Assembly (NCBI RefSeq): GCF_900115715.1
Contig: NZ_FOXM01000001.1
Location: forward strand, 372,001 to 436,000
Length of the DNA: 64,000 bases
Reading direction: 5' to 3'
From: Geopseudomonas sagittaria
GTDB lineage: Bacteria; Pseudomonadota; Gammaproteobacteria; Pseudomonadales; Pseudomonadaceae
Below are positions 35,008 through 45,014 of the stretch, piece by piece (positions within the stretch are counted from its first letter, which is position 1; the number at the start of each line of letters is the position of its first letter). A model generated the notes under the pieces. It worked only from the letters and a program-made list of their open reading frames with translations. It was not told the origin of the DNA and did not search any database. The translations under genes were made by a program, and so were the position numbers.

Positions 35008-36072
35008 TCAAGGCATCTCCACCTGCCGCGCTGCCGGCAGGCTGACACTGGAAACCACCGGCGCCAGCGGCACCTGCAACTCGCCCACACTGCCCCCCTC
35101 CTGGCGGATGCGGCGAATCTGCTGCACGCGCTTGAGGTTCTGCGAAGCCACTTCATAGTGGGCCGGCGACAGGTCGATGGCGCTGCGGAAGAAGCGTTCG
35201 GCATCTTCCAGCTTGCCCTCGATCAGGCAGATATAGCCGACATCGTTGCTGGCCTCGGCGCGCGGCTCGACCTGCTCGAAGGCCGACAGCGCCTCCTCGT
35301 ATTGCCCCATGCGCGCCAGCAGCATCCCGTAGTTGCGCCACGCCGGTTTGTAGCTGGCATCAAAGCCCAATGCCTGCCGATACGCCGCGCGGGCGGCCGG
35401 CCAGTCGCCGGCCAGATAGTGCGAATAGCCCTGGCTGTTGGCGACCATGGCCGAACGCGGGCTGATCTGCATCGACAGTCGGTAGTACAGCTGCGCCCGC
35501 TCGAAGTCGTTGCCCAGGTCAGCCAGCACGCCGAGGCCGGTGTACACCCGCAGCGGCGATTTCTCGTCCACCATCAGCCGACTCAGGTCGGTCAGCTCGC
35601 CTGGCGGCACCACGTCACCAAAACGCTGCTGGTCCAAGCGCAGCGCACTGCCGAGCGTCTGCTGCGCCTGCGGATAACGGCGCTGACCGATCTCCAGCGT
35701 GCCGAGCTCGCTCAAAGCCTCGAGATTGGCCGGATCGTTCTTCAGCACATCGCGGAAGGCCAGCTCGGCCAGTTGACTGTTGCCCCGCTCGCGATGGATG
35801 CGCCCCACCCACACCAGCGCATCGTAACGCTTGGCATCCAGTTCGCTGGCGCGCAGGAACTGATACAACGCCTGATCGGTATCGCCGGCCGCATAGGCTG
35901 CGCTCGCCATGCGCATGGCCTGCTCCGCCGTGTCGGCCCCCTTCTGAACCTTGTAGAGCACCGAGCGGCCGCCGTCGTACAGCTCATTGCGGCTCTTGCC
36001 GACACTCTCCCCCGTGGTCTGGCAACCTGCCAGCGTGGCTGCAAGCGCTGCCAAAAGTGCGATCCTGCGCAT
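35008..36072 (-). CDS. tadD: Tad pilus lipoprotein TadD (TPR protein)
   Basis: TadD is a TPR lipoprotein thought to act as a pilotin or assembly factor for the RcpA secretin. The 354-residue precursor has a lipobox (TLAGC, Cys17) and several TPR units, for example ALVWVGRIHRERGNSQLAELAFRDVL and PAWRNYGMLLARMGQYEEALSAFE. It is the last gene of the Tad operon, one base after tadC. The identity rests on the position and the lipoprotein-TPR layout. Confidence 0.88.
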   Translation of the reverse strand: MRRIALLAALAATLAGCQTTGESVGKSRNELYDGGRSVLYKVQKGADTAEQAMRMASAAYAAGDTDQALYQFLRASELDAKRYDALVWVGRIHRERGNSQLAELAFRDVLKNDPANLEALSELGTLEIGQRRYPQAQQTLGSALRLDQQRFGDVVPPGELTDLSRLMVDEKSPLRVYTGLGVLADLGNDFERAQLYYRLSMQISPRSAMVANSQGYSHYLAGDWPAARAAYRQALGFDASYKPAWRNYGMLLARMGQYEEALSAFEQVEPRAEASNDVGYICLIEGKLEDAERFFRSAIDLSPAHYEVASQNLKRVQQIRRIRQEGGSVGELQVPLAPVVSSVSLPAARQVEMP

Positions 36073-36073
36073 A

Positions 36074-37036
36074 TCACAATCTCCCGAATGCCTTGAGAAC
36101 GCCGACGATCACCGGCCCGATGACGACCAGGAAGAAGCTCGGCCACAAGCAGAAGATTAGTGGAAAGATCAGTTTGGTACCGAGTTTTGCCGCTTGCTCT
36201 TCTGCGGCTTGGGTGCGCCGGTCGCGGAACTCCTCGGCATAGATGCGCAGGGTATCGGCCACGCTGGTACCGAAGCGGATGCTCTGCGCCAGCAGGCTGA
36301 CCAGGCCGTTGATGTCCTCCAGCCCGGTGCGGTCGGCCAGATGGCGCAGCGCCTCGGTGCTGGAGATGCCGGCACGGATCTCGGCATTGACCAGCGCCAG
36401 CTCCTCGGCCAGTTCGCCATGGCTAACCGACAGCTCCTCGGCAACCCGCTCGATGGATTGAGGCAGCGCCAGACCGGACTCGACGCAGACCACCAACAGA
36501 TCGAGGGCATCGGGAAAGGCGGCGCGCAGCGAGCGCATCCGCGCCTGCTTTCGTTTGTCCACATAGACAGCCGGCACAATCCAGCCCACCCCCGCCGCGC
36601 CTACCAATAATAGGATGGCCTGCAGGAACGAAGCCCCCTTGATGAACGGCAAGGCCAGCACGGCAATCCCAACCAGCACCAGCATCAGCAGCAGCCGCGC
36701 CGCCCAGTAGGCCTGGGCAGCCGAAGGCTGACGGTAACCGGCGTGCACCAGCAGGGTGCGGGTCGGTGAGTTGTGCCAATCCTGATTGCCGGCAAAACGC
36801 TCTCCCACCTGCTCTAGCATCAGTTGCAGGCTGCTGGGTGCCGCGCGTCCGGCACTGGAATGACCACGCTTGAGGACATTCAGCCTGCGCTGTACTGGGT
36901 TCTGCAACCCAACTACCAGCAATCCCAGGGTCACCAGCGCCAGCACCGCGCTCAGCCCCACCGCACCGACGAATAACACCCGTGCCAACTCAGGGTTGCC
37001 CACCACGCTGTCGAGCAAGCTCAGTAGATAGTCCAT
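36074..37036 (-). CDS. tadC: Tad pilus inner-membrane platform protein TadC
   Basis: TadC and TadB form the inner-membrane platform on which the TadA ATPase acts. The 320-residue protein has a T2SS-F domain (about 155-285: FPDALDLLVVCVESGLALPQSIERVAEEL) between transmembrane segments at both ends. The ATG at 37036 (MDYLLSLLDSVVGN) has GGAGGG 7-8 bases upstream, which rules out the longer reading from 37123. Confidence 0.94.
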   Translation of the reverse strand: MDYLLSLLDSVVGNPELARVLFVGAVGLSAVLALVTLGLLVVGLQNPVQRRLNVLKRGHSSAGRAAPSSLQLMLEQVGERFAGNQDWHNSPTRTLLVHAGYRQPSAAQAYWAARLLLMLVLVGIAVLALPFIKGASFLQAILLLVGAAGVGWIVPAVYVDKRKQARMRSLRAAFPDALDLLVVCVESGLALPQSIERVAEELSVSHGELAEELALVNAEIRAGISSTEALRHLADRTGLEDINGLVSLLAQSIRFGTSVADTLRIYAEEFRDRRTQAAEEQAAKLGTKLIFPLIFCLWPSFFLVVIGPVIVGVLKAFGRL

Positions 37037-37067
37037 TTGCAGTCCCTCCCCACAGTCCGCCCAGGCT

Positions 37068-38054
37068 TCAGACCTCGATGCGGATGATCTTTTTGATCCA
37101 GAAAATCCCCAGCAGCATGGCAAAGAAGGACCCAGCGATCAGCTTGTGCCCAATCGGCTCCTTGAGCAGCATTGGCAGATAGTTTGGCGAGCTAACCATC
37201 AGCGCGATGGTCAACACGAACGGAATAGCGACCAGTACCCACGCAGACATGCGGCCCTCGGCCGAGAGCGTCTTGACCTTGCGCTGAAAGCGGAAGCGGC
37301 CGCGGATCAGCGAACTCAGGCGCTGGAGAATCTCGGTGAGGTTGCCGCCAGTTTCCCGGTGCAGCAGGATCGAGGTCACGAGCATCATCACCGTCATGCT
37401 CGGCATGCGCTCGAGCAGCCCCAACATGGCCCGGCGCACATCGTTGCCGTAGTTGATGTCGGCAAAGGTCAGACCGAACTCGTGGGCTACCACGCCCTTC
37501 TGCTCGTCGGCCACCAGGCGCAGAGTTTCGTTGAACGGATGCCCGGCCTTGAGGGCGCGGACCATGGAGTCCAACGCATCCGGTAGCTGCTCCTCGAACT
37601 CGGCGAAGCGTTTGCTACGGTCGCTGGAGATCTTCAGGATCGGCACCCAGAACAGCACAACCCCGGCTGCCAGTGCCGCCCACCACAGCGGAAACAACAG
37701 CCACACCAGCATGGCACCGCCTGCGGCCAGCGCCAGGCCAAGCAGGATCACCCGGTAGGCCCGCACCTCACGGCCACTCTGGTCGATCATCTCGGCCAGC
37801 TTTTCCATCCCTGGCAGCTGCTCCAGCGCTGCTTCCAGCGGCGACAGGCGTTTGAGGTACTTCTGACGCAGTATTGTCTGCATGTTCGGCACATCGCTGG
37901 CACGCTCGAGCACATGCAGTCGCTCGCGAATGCGCTTGCGCACCTTGCCCGCCTCGCCGAACACCGGCACCGCCAACCCCTGGCTGAGCAGGAAGACCGA
38001 CAGGAAGATCATGCCAAGAAAGATCAGGATGAATTCCGTGGGGATCTGGCTCAT
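37068..38054 (-). CDS. tadB: Tad pilus inner-membrane platform protein TadB
   Basis: TadB is the partner of TadC. The 328-residue protein starts with a transmembrane segment (EFILIFLGMIFLSVFLLSQGL), then a soluble part, two membrane segments (residues 95-140), a T2SS-F domain (FEEQLPDALDSMVRALKAGHPFNETLRLV), and a C-terminal helix pair. I start it at the ATG at 38054, 3 bases after the tadA stop and preceded by GGAGGG. Confidence 0.94.
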   Translation of the reverse strand: MSQIPTEFILIFLGMIFLSVFLLSQGLAVPVFGEAGKVRKRIRERLHVLERASDVPNMQTILRQKYLKRLSPLEAALEQLPGMEKLAEMIDQSGREVRAYRVILLGLALAAGGAMLVWLLFPLWWAALAAGVVLFWVPILKISSDRSKRFAEFEEQLPDALDSMVRALKAGHPFNETLRLVADEQKGVVAHEFGLTFADINYGNDVRRAMLGLLERMPSMTVMMLVTSILLHRETGGNLTEILQRLSSLIRGRFRFQRKVKTLSAEGRMSAWVLVAIPFVLTIALMVSSPNYLPMLLKEPIGHKLIAGSFFAMLLGIFWIKKIIRIEV

Positions 38055-38056
38055 GG

Positions 38057-39487
38057 CTATTGACCCTCCATCCACTCCGGTCGGAACAGGCTGAGCGGCA
38101 GATCGATGCCGCGCTTGGCCAGCACATCGCGGAACGCCGGCACCATGCCGGTGGGCTTGTAGTCGCCCAGCACCTCACCCTGCTCGCTGATGCCGCGGCG
38201 CTCGAAGGTGAAGATCTCGGTCATGGTGATGATCTCGCCTTCCATGCCGTTGATCTCCTGCACGCTGACCAACCGGCGCTTGCCGTCCTCCTGGCGCTCG
38301 AGCTGCACCACCACGTCGATGGCCGAGGCGATCTGCTGGCGCAGCGCCTTGATCGGGAAGGTCGCGCCGGTCATCGCTACCATGTTCTCGATACGCCCCA
38401 AGGCATCGCGCGGGGTATTGGCGTGGATGGTGGTCAGCGAACCGTCGTGGCCGGTGTTCATCGCCGCCAGCATGTCCAATGCCTCGGCACCGCGCACCTC
38501 ACCGATGACAATGCGGTCGGGGCGCATACGCAGACTGTTGCGCACCAGCTCGCGCTGGTTCACCTCGCCACGACCCTCGATATTCGGTGGGCGGGTTTCC
38601 AGACGCACCACATGGGGCTGCTGGAGTTGTAGCTCGGCCGAGTCCTCGATGGTGACGATGCGCTCGTTGTGCGGAATGAAGCTGGACAGCACGTTAAGCA
38701 TGGTGGTCTTACCGGTGCCAGTACCCCCGGACACCAGCACGTTCATCCGGCCGCGGACAATGGCTTTGAGCACCAGGGCAATCGCCGCCGTCAGGGTGCC
38801 GCGCTCGATCAGGCTCTCGGTATTGAGCAGGTCGACGGCGAAGCGGCGGATCGACATGCTCGGCCCGTCGATGGCCAGCGGCGGGATGATGGCGTTGACC
38901 CGCGAGCCGTCCTTGAGCCGTGCATCCACCAGCGGCGAGGACTCGTCGATACGCCGCCCCAGGGCGGAAACGATGCGGTCGATGATGTTGAGCAGATGGG
39001 CGTCGTCGCGAAAGTGCACATCGGTCCGCTGCAACTTACCGAAGCGTTCCACGTAGACCGACTTGGCCCCGTTGATGAGGATGTCCGACACCGTGCTGTC
39101 GGCCAGCAGCGGCTCCAGCGGGCCGAGACCGAGCACCTCGTCGGTGATCTGCTTGATGATCAGCTGGCGACTGGCCACGCTGATCGGCGCCGAGTGATCG
39201 TCCAGCAAGCGCAGGCAGATCTCGCGAATCTGCTTGGTTGCCTCGGCCGGCTCCAAGCTGTCCAGCAGCGACAGGTCCATGACCTTGAGCAACTGCTCGT
39301 AGACCTTCTCGCGCCACTCCACCTCCAGCGGGTTGAGCTGGGTGCGGGTGCTGTAGTTGTTCAGCGGCACGGCCTCTTCCCAGGCCATATGCTCGCGCTC
39401 GTGACTGGTGGTTTCGCTGGTGCTGGCAGTCACCGCCGCAGGTTTCTGCGGCGACTGGCGTAGACGATTGCGCAATTCATTGAGCAT
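38057..39487 (-). CDS. tadA: Tad pilus assembly ATPase TadA (CpaF)
   Basis: TadA is the hexameric VirB11/PulE-type ATPase that drives pilus extension and probably retraction. The 476-residue protein has Walker [17 protein letters not shown], a Walker B and Asp-box region ([23 protein letters not shown]), and the His-box [18 protein letters not shown]. The poorly conserved N-terminus (residues 1-60) is Ser/Thr-rich. It overlaps tadZ by 11 bases. Confidence 0.97.
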   Translation of the reverse strand: MLNELRNRLRQSPQKPAAVTASTSETTSHEREHMAWEEAVPLNNYSTRTQLNPLEVEWREKVYEQLLKVMDLSLLDSLEPAEATKQIREICLRLLDDHSAPISVASRQLIIKQITDEVLGLGPLEPLLADSTVSDILINGAKSVYVERFGKLQRTDVHFRDDAHLLNIIDRIVSALGRRIDESSPLVDARLKDGSRVNAIIPPLAIDGPSMSIRRFAVDLLNTESLIERGTLTAAIALVLKAIVRGRMNVLVSGGTGTGKTTMLNVLSSFIPHNERIVTIEDSAELQLQQPHVVRLETRPPNIEGRGEVNQRELVRNSLRMRPDRIVIGEVRGAEALDMLAAMNTGHDGSLTTIHANTPRDALGRIENMVAMTGATFPIKALRQQIASAIDVVVQLERQEDGKRRLVSVQEINGMEGEIITMTEIFTFERRGISEQGEVLGDYKPTGMVPAFRDVLAKRGIDLPLSLFRPEWMEGQ

Positions 39488-40715
39488 GGCTGGCTCCCCC
39501 GAACAGGCGACTCACCGCGCGCTTGAACAATCCGCCACGTTGGACTTCCGGGCTGCCCTGCAGATCCTCGGCGATCTGCTTGAGTGCCAGGGTAATGGCG
39601 GCGCGCGGTGCATGGATGGCCAGCGGCACGCCGGCGTTCTGGCTCTCGCTGACCACATTGAAATCGTTGGGCAACAGCAGCAGATCCGGGCAGCGCAAGG
39701 CCTCCTCGATATCCTTGAGACTGACCGCAGCGTTTTTGTTGTAACGATTGACCAGTACCTGCAGGCGGCTGGACTGGATACCCATGTCTTCACGCAGGAT
39801 GCGCAGCAGACGATCGGCATCCTTGAGGTGGCTGATGCTCTGCTGTAAAACCACCAGCACTCTGTCGGCGTTCTCCAGCGTGGTGCCGGTGAGGTGGTCG
39901 ATCTGCCGCGGCAGGTCCACCACCACCCAGTCGTAGGTGCTGCGTGCCAGGTGCAGCAGGGCCTCCAACTGCTCGGCATGGATATCCTGGGGCAGACACA
40001 GCTCACTGCTACGCCCGCCCAGCACATGCAGGTTGGTATCGTAATGGGTGCAGAAGCCGCGCAGCGCCAGGCTGTCCATCTCGCCGATCTGCTGCAGCAC
40101 TTCGACGTGGCTGTGGCTCGGCTGCACATCGAGATAGTGCGCCACGCTGCCGAACTGCAGATCGAGGTCGATCAGCAGCACGCTGGCATGCTGGCTCAAC
40201 TGCTGGGCCAGGTTGCAGGCCACCAGGGTCGCCCCGGAGCCTCCCTTGGCATTCATCACCGCCAGCAACTTGCCGTGGCCGCCGCTGCTGGAACGCTTTT
40301 CCTGAACCATGCGCAGCAGCGCAGCGGTCAACTCCTGCGGGTTGAGCGGTTCGGGGAGAAAGTCCCGCGCCCCGGCCTGCATGGCCAGACGCAGGCCCTC
40401 GGCCTGATCCAATGCACCGCACACCAGCAGCGCCGGGCGCTCGGCGGGCGGACGCTGCATCAAGGCAGCCAGCTCCTCGCGCCACATGGCGCTGACCCGC
40501 AACAGCAGCAGGTCGGGCACATGCTCGAGGCTGTGCAGCGGATCGCAGTGGCCATTGCTGACCAGTCGTGTCGTGACCTGCAGGCACGGTACATGCCGGC
40601 AGATCTCCTGCAGATCCTTGAGCGCCTGGGCATCCCGGCTGCTGATCAGCAATTTCAATCCCTGCCGCGATGAGTTATCCATCATCGCTAACGGCACTTC
40701 CTTTGAGTTCAGCAT
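39477..40715 (-). CDS. tadZ: Tad pilus localisation protein TadZ (CpaE)
   Basis: TadZ is a ParA/MinD-like ATPase that places the Tad machine at the cell pole. The 412-residue protein has an N-terminal atypical receiver domain (about 18-140), where the expected phospho-acceptor is replaced ([10 protein letters not shown]), and a MinD-type ATPase domain with the deviant Walker [20 protein letters not shown] and [17 protein letters not shown]. The ATG at 40715 has GGAG 8 bases upstream and overlaps the previous stop by 7 bases. Confidence 0.92.
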   Translation of the reverse strand: MLNSKEVPLAMMDNSSRQGLKLLISSRDAQALKDLQEICRHVPCLQVTTRLVSNGHCDPLHSLEHVPDLLLLRVSAMWREELAALMQRPPAERPALLVCGALDQAEGLRLAMQAGARDFLPEPLNPQELTAALLRMVQEKRSSSGGHGKLLAVMNAKGGSGATLVACNLAQQLSQHASVLLIDLDLQFGSVAHYLDVQPSHSHVEVLQQIGEMDSLALRGFCTHYDTNLHVLGGRSSELCLPQDIHAEQLEALLHLARSTYDWVVVDLPRQIDHLTGTTLENADRVLVVLQQSISHLKDADRLLRILREDMGIQSSRLQVLVNRYNKNAAVSLKDIEEALRCPDLLLLPNDFNVVSESQNAGVPLAIHAPRAAITLALKQIAEDLQGSPEVQRGGLFKRAVSRLFGGASHAQ

Positions 40716-41233
40716 GGAGTGATCTCCGGAACGACGCCTTCCTCGGCATGCCTGCCGAGGCTTTCGCGGGGAATAGTCGACCTGAATGCCGGCAGGGTAA
40801 TCGCCCTGTCGAATCCAGGAATAAATAACTCGAGGGGAATCAGCAACTCGAAGGGGAAATTGTCCACCCGTAGCTGCACATAGCGGATGGCACGAAAACC
40901 GTTGGCGCTAGTCAGGTCGTTCGGACTGCCAACGACAGCACCGTTCTCGTCCAGATAGATCAGGTTCAGATCGGCGGTTTCCAGGCTGCCAATCAGCGAG
41001 CTGGCGCCGGCGTTGTCGATGTCGTTGAAGATGGCCCGGCGCAGGATGCGCTCGTCGCGAATGTCACAGACCGCCGCCAGCCGGGCACCCCGCCGTACCA
41101 CTTCATCCAGGGCATTGACGGTGAAGTACAGGCGGCCCATCTCCAGCACTCCGAACAACAGCACAAAGAGCAGCGAACCAATGATGGCGAACTCCACTAC
41201 GTATACACCGCGCATGCGTTTCGCGTTCATCAC
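40709..41233 (-). CDS. tadF: Tad pilus pseudopilin, TadF/TadE-like
   Basis: TadE and TadF are minor pseudopilins needed for pilus formation. The 174-residue precursor has a short leader and a prepilin cleavage site RG/VYVVEFAIIGSLLFVLLF (Glu at +5) followed by a hydrophobic helix and a soluble domain of about 130 residues. The two pseudopilins here overlap by 4 bases; which one is TadE and which TadF is assigned by order and is less certain than the family. Confidence 0.85.
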   Translation of the reverse strand: MMNAKRMRGVYVVEFAIIGSLLFVLLFGVLEMGRLYFTVNALDEVVRRGARLAAVCDIRDERILRRAIFNDIDNAGASSLIGSLETADLNLIYLDENGAVVGSPNDLTSANGFRAIRYVQLRVDNFPFELLIPLELFIPGFDRAITLPAFRSTIPRESLGRHAEEGVVPEITPC

Positions 41234-41697
41234 AGCCCCCTCATCACGGTGGTTGCCACCAGCGGGAAGCTCAGCGGAATGGCGTCACCAAGCAGCGCCG
41301 GCAACCCCTCACCGATAACTGGCCGGAACATATAGCTAATGCGCACCTGCACATGCTCGGTGCCAACCGTGCTGACCTGTACGTCGACCGTGGTCAAACC
41401 GGGTACTACTTCATTGCCCGGCCGCGGCGCGGGCGCACCATAAACGGCGAGGTTCTTGGTGCGGGCCTCCAGTACAGGGCCGATTTCCACCTGTCCGAGA
41501 TTGCTGTTCCAGGCCTTGCCGGCGAGGTAGCGCACTGCATCGCGGTTGGCCTGCAGCAGATTGTTGTAGTGGTAGAGCATGCGTCCGAACTCGGCGATGG
41601 CGAGCAGCAGCAACAGTAGCAGCGGCAGGGCAATGGCAAACTCGACCATGGCCACACCTCGCTGGCTCTGGCTGTGCTTGTCTGTACGACCTTGCAT
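41230..41697 (-). CDS. tadE: Tad pilus pseudopilin TadE
   Basis: The 155-residue precursor begins MQGRTDKHSQSQRG, with cleavage predicted before VAMVEFAIALPLLLLLLLAI (Glu at +5), the TadE signature, and a C-terminal part with a tyrosine-rich stretch (RMLYHYNNLLQANRDAVRYLAG). The ATG at 41697 is chosen because the longer frame upstream crosses tadG. It is probably processed by the TadV peptidase in this operon. Confidence 0.9.
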   Translation of the reverse strand: MQGRTDKHSQSQRGVAMVEFAIALPLLLLLLLAIAEFGRMLYHYNNLLQANRDAVRYLAGKAWNSNLGQVEIGPVLEARTKNLAVYGAPAPRPGNEVVPGLTTVDVQVSTVGTEHVQVRISYMFRPVIGEGLPALLGDAIPLSFPLVATTVMRGL

Positions 41698-41749
41698 AAT
41701 CACCTTCCCTTGCCAAGACAGGCTCGGCAGGCTTGCGTTCAACCACCGA

Positions 41750-43105
41750 TCAGGAGTCGGTACTCGGCGTACTACTGTCGTCGACATAGGTTTTATACAG
41801 CTGGATGATCGCCGGACCGGTATCCTCGGTCGGCACCGGTCCTGCAACGCCATCGCCTTCGCATTCCTTGACGAACTGGCCGAACACTTGGGCCGAGACG
41901 CCCTGCTGGGCAACCGTCTGCAACATGAAGAAACACCCAAAATCCAGCACAGGCACATCGACCTGACCTCCCGACGCCCCATCGCAGTTGCCGATCACGA
42001 TATTGAGCATGCGTCGCTCGTAGGCCCCTGCGCAGGAGCCGGACGCGGCACAGGCCGCGCTGTCCGTCTTCCAGTCATTGAGGTCGTACAGTGGAGTTCC
42101 GCCAGCCGACAGATCCCCACCGCTGGAGGTAACTGGCTGCCCTTGGTACTCCACCTGGGCCGGCGACGTGCTGTCGTTGTAGGTCATCTTCGGGTCGTTG
42201 AACTCGGTGACCCAGTCCGGCGGATAATCGGTAGCATTCATGCCCGGACCGTTGTACACGCCGAAGCGGGTATTCAGACCCTGGGCCACGGGGCCGACCG
42301 TATTGCCGGGCTCGGTGCCGACCTCGTCGCCCACCACGTTGCACTTCTCGATACCGCCAGCCAAGGCGGTGCGCAGGTCGTTGGCGCCGGAAGAGCCATC
42401 CAGGCGCAGCAGTTGGAAGTTACCCGGGCCGATGGCCGGCTCATTGCCAGCCGCGCTCTTGAGCACTTCCAGTTCGCCATATTCATACCCCCAGTAGGAG
42501 GCTCCGCCGTTTTCCGCAGGATCCTCTCCTGGGTCGCCGCAGACCATGATGGGTTCGATCTTGCAGGGGCTGGCCGAAGGGCTCGGCCCTGCGGTGGCAA
42601 TGGCGGCCACCACCTTGTCGCCCACACCGCCAAAGACCTGGGCGACTCCCCACAGGAACCCCGTCAGGGGGTAGTTCGGCACCGATACGCGGACGTACCT
42701 AGCATCGGCCGGCCCCGGAAAGGAGAAGGGGCCGTAGACGCTGTTGGAAAGCGTAACCACGGTATAACCCGCAACCGCTGGCGCTGTTGCCCCAATCGCC
42801 TGGCCCAGCTCACCGTTACCCTCGGCCGCAGCATTGCGGGCCAAAGTATCCAATGCGGCATCGCGAGCCAGGGTAGAGGCATTGCCGCTGCCGAAAGACT
42901 GCTGCAACGTCTTGGCACCGCTCAGCGCAGCAGCATCCACGGCATTCTGCAGGCGTGTCTTGTTCAGCAGCATGTGGCCGCCATCCAAAGCCAAGGCTCC
43001 CATCAGCATTATGGCCACCAAGGCAATGACCACCAGCACTATTACGGCCCCCTGCTGCCTGACCGGCCAGTGCTGTTTGAGGTTTCGTTTCGTCAGGGGG
43101 CTCAT
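41750..43105 (-). CDS. tadG: Tad pilus protein TadG
   Basis: TadG is a membrane-anchored Tad protein with a large periplasmic domain. The 451-residue protein has the TadG N-terminal motif (RQQGAVIVLVVIALVAIMLMGALALDGG...LQNAVDAAALSGA) and a long Ser/Gly/Asn-rich periplasmic part with scattered cysteines (for example CKIEPIMVCGDPGED, CDGASGG and FGCFFML), which could form disulphides. The periplasmic domain is not conserved enough to say more. Confidence 0.9.
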   Translation of the reverse strand: MSPLTKRNLKQHWPVRQQGAVIVLVVIALVAIMLMGALALDGGHMLLNKTRLQNAVDAAALSGAKTLQQSFGSGNASTLARDAALDTLARNAAAEGNGELGQAIGATAPAVAGYTVVTLSNSVYGPFSFPGPADARYVRVSVPNYPLTGFLWGVAQVFGGVGDKVVAAIATAGPSPSASPCKIEPIMVCGDPGEDPAENGGASYWGYEYGELEVLKSAAGNEPAIGPGNFQLLRLDGSSGANDLRTALAGGIEKCNVVGDEVGTEPGNTVGPVAQGLNTRFGVYNGPGMNATDYPPDWVTEFNDPKMTYNDSTSPAQVEYQGQPVTSSGGDLSAGGTPLYDLNDWKTDSAACAASGSCAGAYERRMLNIVIGNCDGASGGQVDVPVLDFGCFFMLQTVAQQGVSAQVFGQFVKECEGDGVAGPVPTEDTGPAIIQLYKTYVDDSSTPSTDS

Positions 43106-43136
43106 ACCGGGTTCCTCACGAGTAGTTATGTCAACG

Positions 43137-43406
43137 TCAATTGCCTATGTTGATTTGAATCGGCTGCGCTACCTGACCGGCATCACCGGTAACACCGCGA
43201 TAGTTGTCCATCACCTGTTCGGTCAGCGGGCCATCGATGCCCGTTGACGAAACTTCCGTTCCCGGATTGGCAGCCAACTCCTTATCGGCAATTTGCTGGT
43301 AGGTGGTGGCATACACCGTGGACCCCAGGTCGCCGACCCGCCCCTCCTCGTAGGTCATGCACCCCGTCAGGGTGGTCAGCAACATCAGAGGAATCAGTGC
43401 TTTCAT
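43137..43406 (-). CDS. Small lipoprotein in the Tad operon
   Basis: The 89-residue precursor has a signal peptide with lipobox TLTGC (Cys16) and the rest MTYEEGRVGDLGSTVYATTYQQIAD..., ending QPIQINIGN. It lies between rcpA and tadG with small gaps on both sides, so it belongs to the pilus operon. A role in secretin assembly or anchoring is likely from position only. Confidence 0.8.
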   Translation of the reverse strand: MKALIPLMLLTTLTGCMTYEEGRVGDLGSTVYATTYQQIADKELAANPGTEVSSTGIDGPLTEQVMDNYRGVTGDAGQVAQPIQINIGN

Positions 43407-43420
43407 GGTCTGTGCTCCCT

Positions 43421-44932
43421 TCAGTCCAGATCGTGGCCGAAGCGGCCTTCGCTTACGCCCAGTGTCACCGGAATGTTGCGTCCCGGGCCGTTGCCCTTGG
43501 TCTTGCCGAGCAGATAGAAGTCCAGATCATTGGGCTCGACGAAGCGCTCGGTCGGCAGGCGTACCGCCTTGGCATCAATCGGTTTGGCCAAGTACGGTGT
43601 CACCATGATCACCAGCTCAGTTTCGCCGCTCTGGTACTGCTGGCTGCGGAACAGATGCCCCAGTACCGGCACATCGCCCAGACCGGGAAACTTGCTGACG
43701 AAGTCACGCGTGGTTTCGTTGATAAGGCCGGCGATAGCGATGGTCTGCCCGTTGCCAAGCTCCACGGTGGATTGCGCACTGCGCTTGGTGATTGACGGAA
43801 TGACTTGGGCCACGCCCCCCCCCAGTATGCTATCCAGACCAGTATCCAGGGCCAGGGCATTGGCGTTGGAAAGTTCGCTGACCGAGACATTCAGGTTGAG
43901 GTTGATCCGCCCTGAGTCGAGCACCACCGGGAGGAATTTCACTCCCACACCAAACTCTTTGTACTCGATGGTGATGCCGTCATCCTCGGTGACTGGAACA
44001 GGGAACTCGCCACCGGAGATGAACTCTGCCTGCTGCCCAGTCAATGTGGTCAAGGTCGGCTCAGCCAATACCTTCGCTGAACCATTGTCTTTGGCCGCCT
44101 CCAGCACGACGTTGAACAGGAAGTTTTCGGAAAGGAACTGCCCAAGGATTCCCTTGCCATCACCGAACAGGGTCGTCGGGTTGAGGAAGCCATCCTCGTC
44201 GAAACCAAGACCTTGCCCATTATTGAAGCCCCCCGTCGACCAGCGACTAGAAGAGCCAAAGTCCAGGGCGTTGAAGCGCACGCTGAGGTTCTTGAACAGG
44301 CTGCGCTGCATTTCGGCCACCTTGACCTCGAGCATCACCTGCTGGCTGCCGCCGACGGTAAGCAGGTTGATCACCTCCAGCGATTTGGTCGGGGCTGCCT
44401 TGGCGGCTTCACCTTCCCCCTGAACGATGCTTTGGCTCTGTGCCGTATAGGTTTTGGCTACCTTGACCGCGGTATCCATCGCCGCCGCGCTGGACACCTG
44501 GCCACGCAGCACAAGCGCGCCCTGGGCGCTGAACACCGAGATTTTCTCGTTGGGCATCAGTTCGTGGAGCTTGCTCTTCAGCGCGCCGAGATCGTGCACA
44601 ACCTCCAAATCGAGGCTGTCGATCAGCCTGCCCTGGCCATCCCACAGCAGCACGTTGGTGCTGCCCAGCGAACGGCCGAGCAGGTACAGCTCGCGCGGGC
44701 TGGTGACCAGCACATCGGCAATTTCCGGATTGCCGATGGAAACCTTGCGCACCGGCGCACTGGTGGTAAGTACTCGCGACTTGTAGATGGGTACTTCGAC
44801 ATTGGTGATGGCGCCACCCGGAAAGCCGGCGTCCACCGCGTTGGGCTCAGCGGCCTGCACCGCCAGCGACAGCAACAGCCAGGCGCCAACCGTGCACAGC
44901 GCGTGCGCCCCCAGCCTGTGGATCGTGTCCAT
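43421..44932 (-). CDS. rcpA: Tad pilus outer-membrane secretin RcpA (CpaC)
   Basis: RcpA forms the outer-membrane channel for the Flp pilus. The 503-residue precursor has a signal peptide (residues 1-27), an N-terminal BON/secretin-N region (PVRKVSIGNPEIADVLVTSPRELYLLGRSLGSTNVLLWD), and the secretin core (VLAEPTLTTLTGQQAEFISGGEFPVPV and VELGNGQTIAIAGLINE). I start it at the ATG at 44932, which has AAGGAG 6 bases upstream; the earlier frame start is 17 codons longer without such a site. Confidence 0.96.
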   Translation of the reverse strand: MDTIHRLGAHALCTVGAWLLLSLAVQAAEPNAVDAGFPGGAITNVEVPIYKSRVLTTSAPVRKVSIGNPEIADVLVTSPRELYLLGRSLGSTNVLLWDGQGRLIDSLDLEVVHDLGALKSKLHELMPNEKISVFSAQGALVLRGQVSSAAAMDTAVKVAKTYTAQSQSIVQGEGEAAKAAPTKSLEVINLLTVGGSQQVMLEVKVAEMQRSLFKNLSVRFNALDFGSSSRWSTGGFNNGQGLGFDEDGFLNPTTLFGDGKGILGQFLSENFLFNVVLEAAKDNGSAKVLAEPTLTTLTGQQAEFISGGEFPVPVTEDDGITIEYKEFGVGVKFLPVVLDSGRINLNLNVSVSELSNANALALDTGLDSILGGGVAQVIPSITKRSAQSTVELGNGQTIAIAGLINETTRDFVSKFPGLGDVPVLGHLFRSQQYQSGETELVIMVTPYLAKPIDAKAVRLPTERFVEPNDLDFYLLGKTKGNGPGRNIPVTLGVSEGRFGHDLD

Positions 44933-45014
44933 GTCCTGCTCCTTAGTCTTTATCAACGCTTGCCTGCATTCTTCGGGCGCCACACCCCAGGCACCCTGCT
45001 GTCGAGCAACCCCG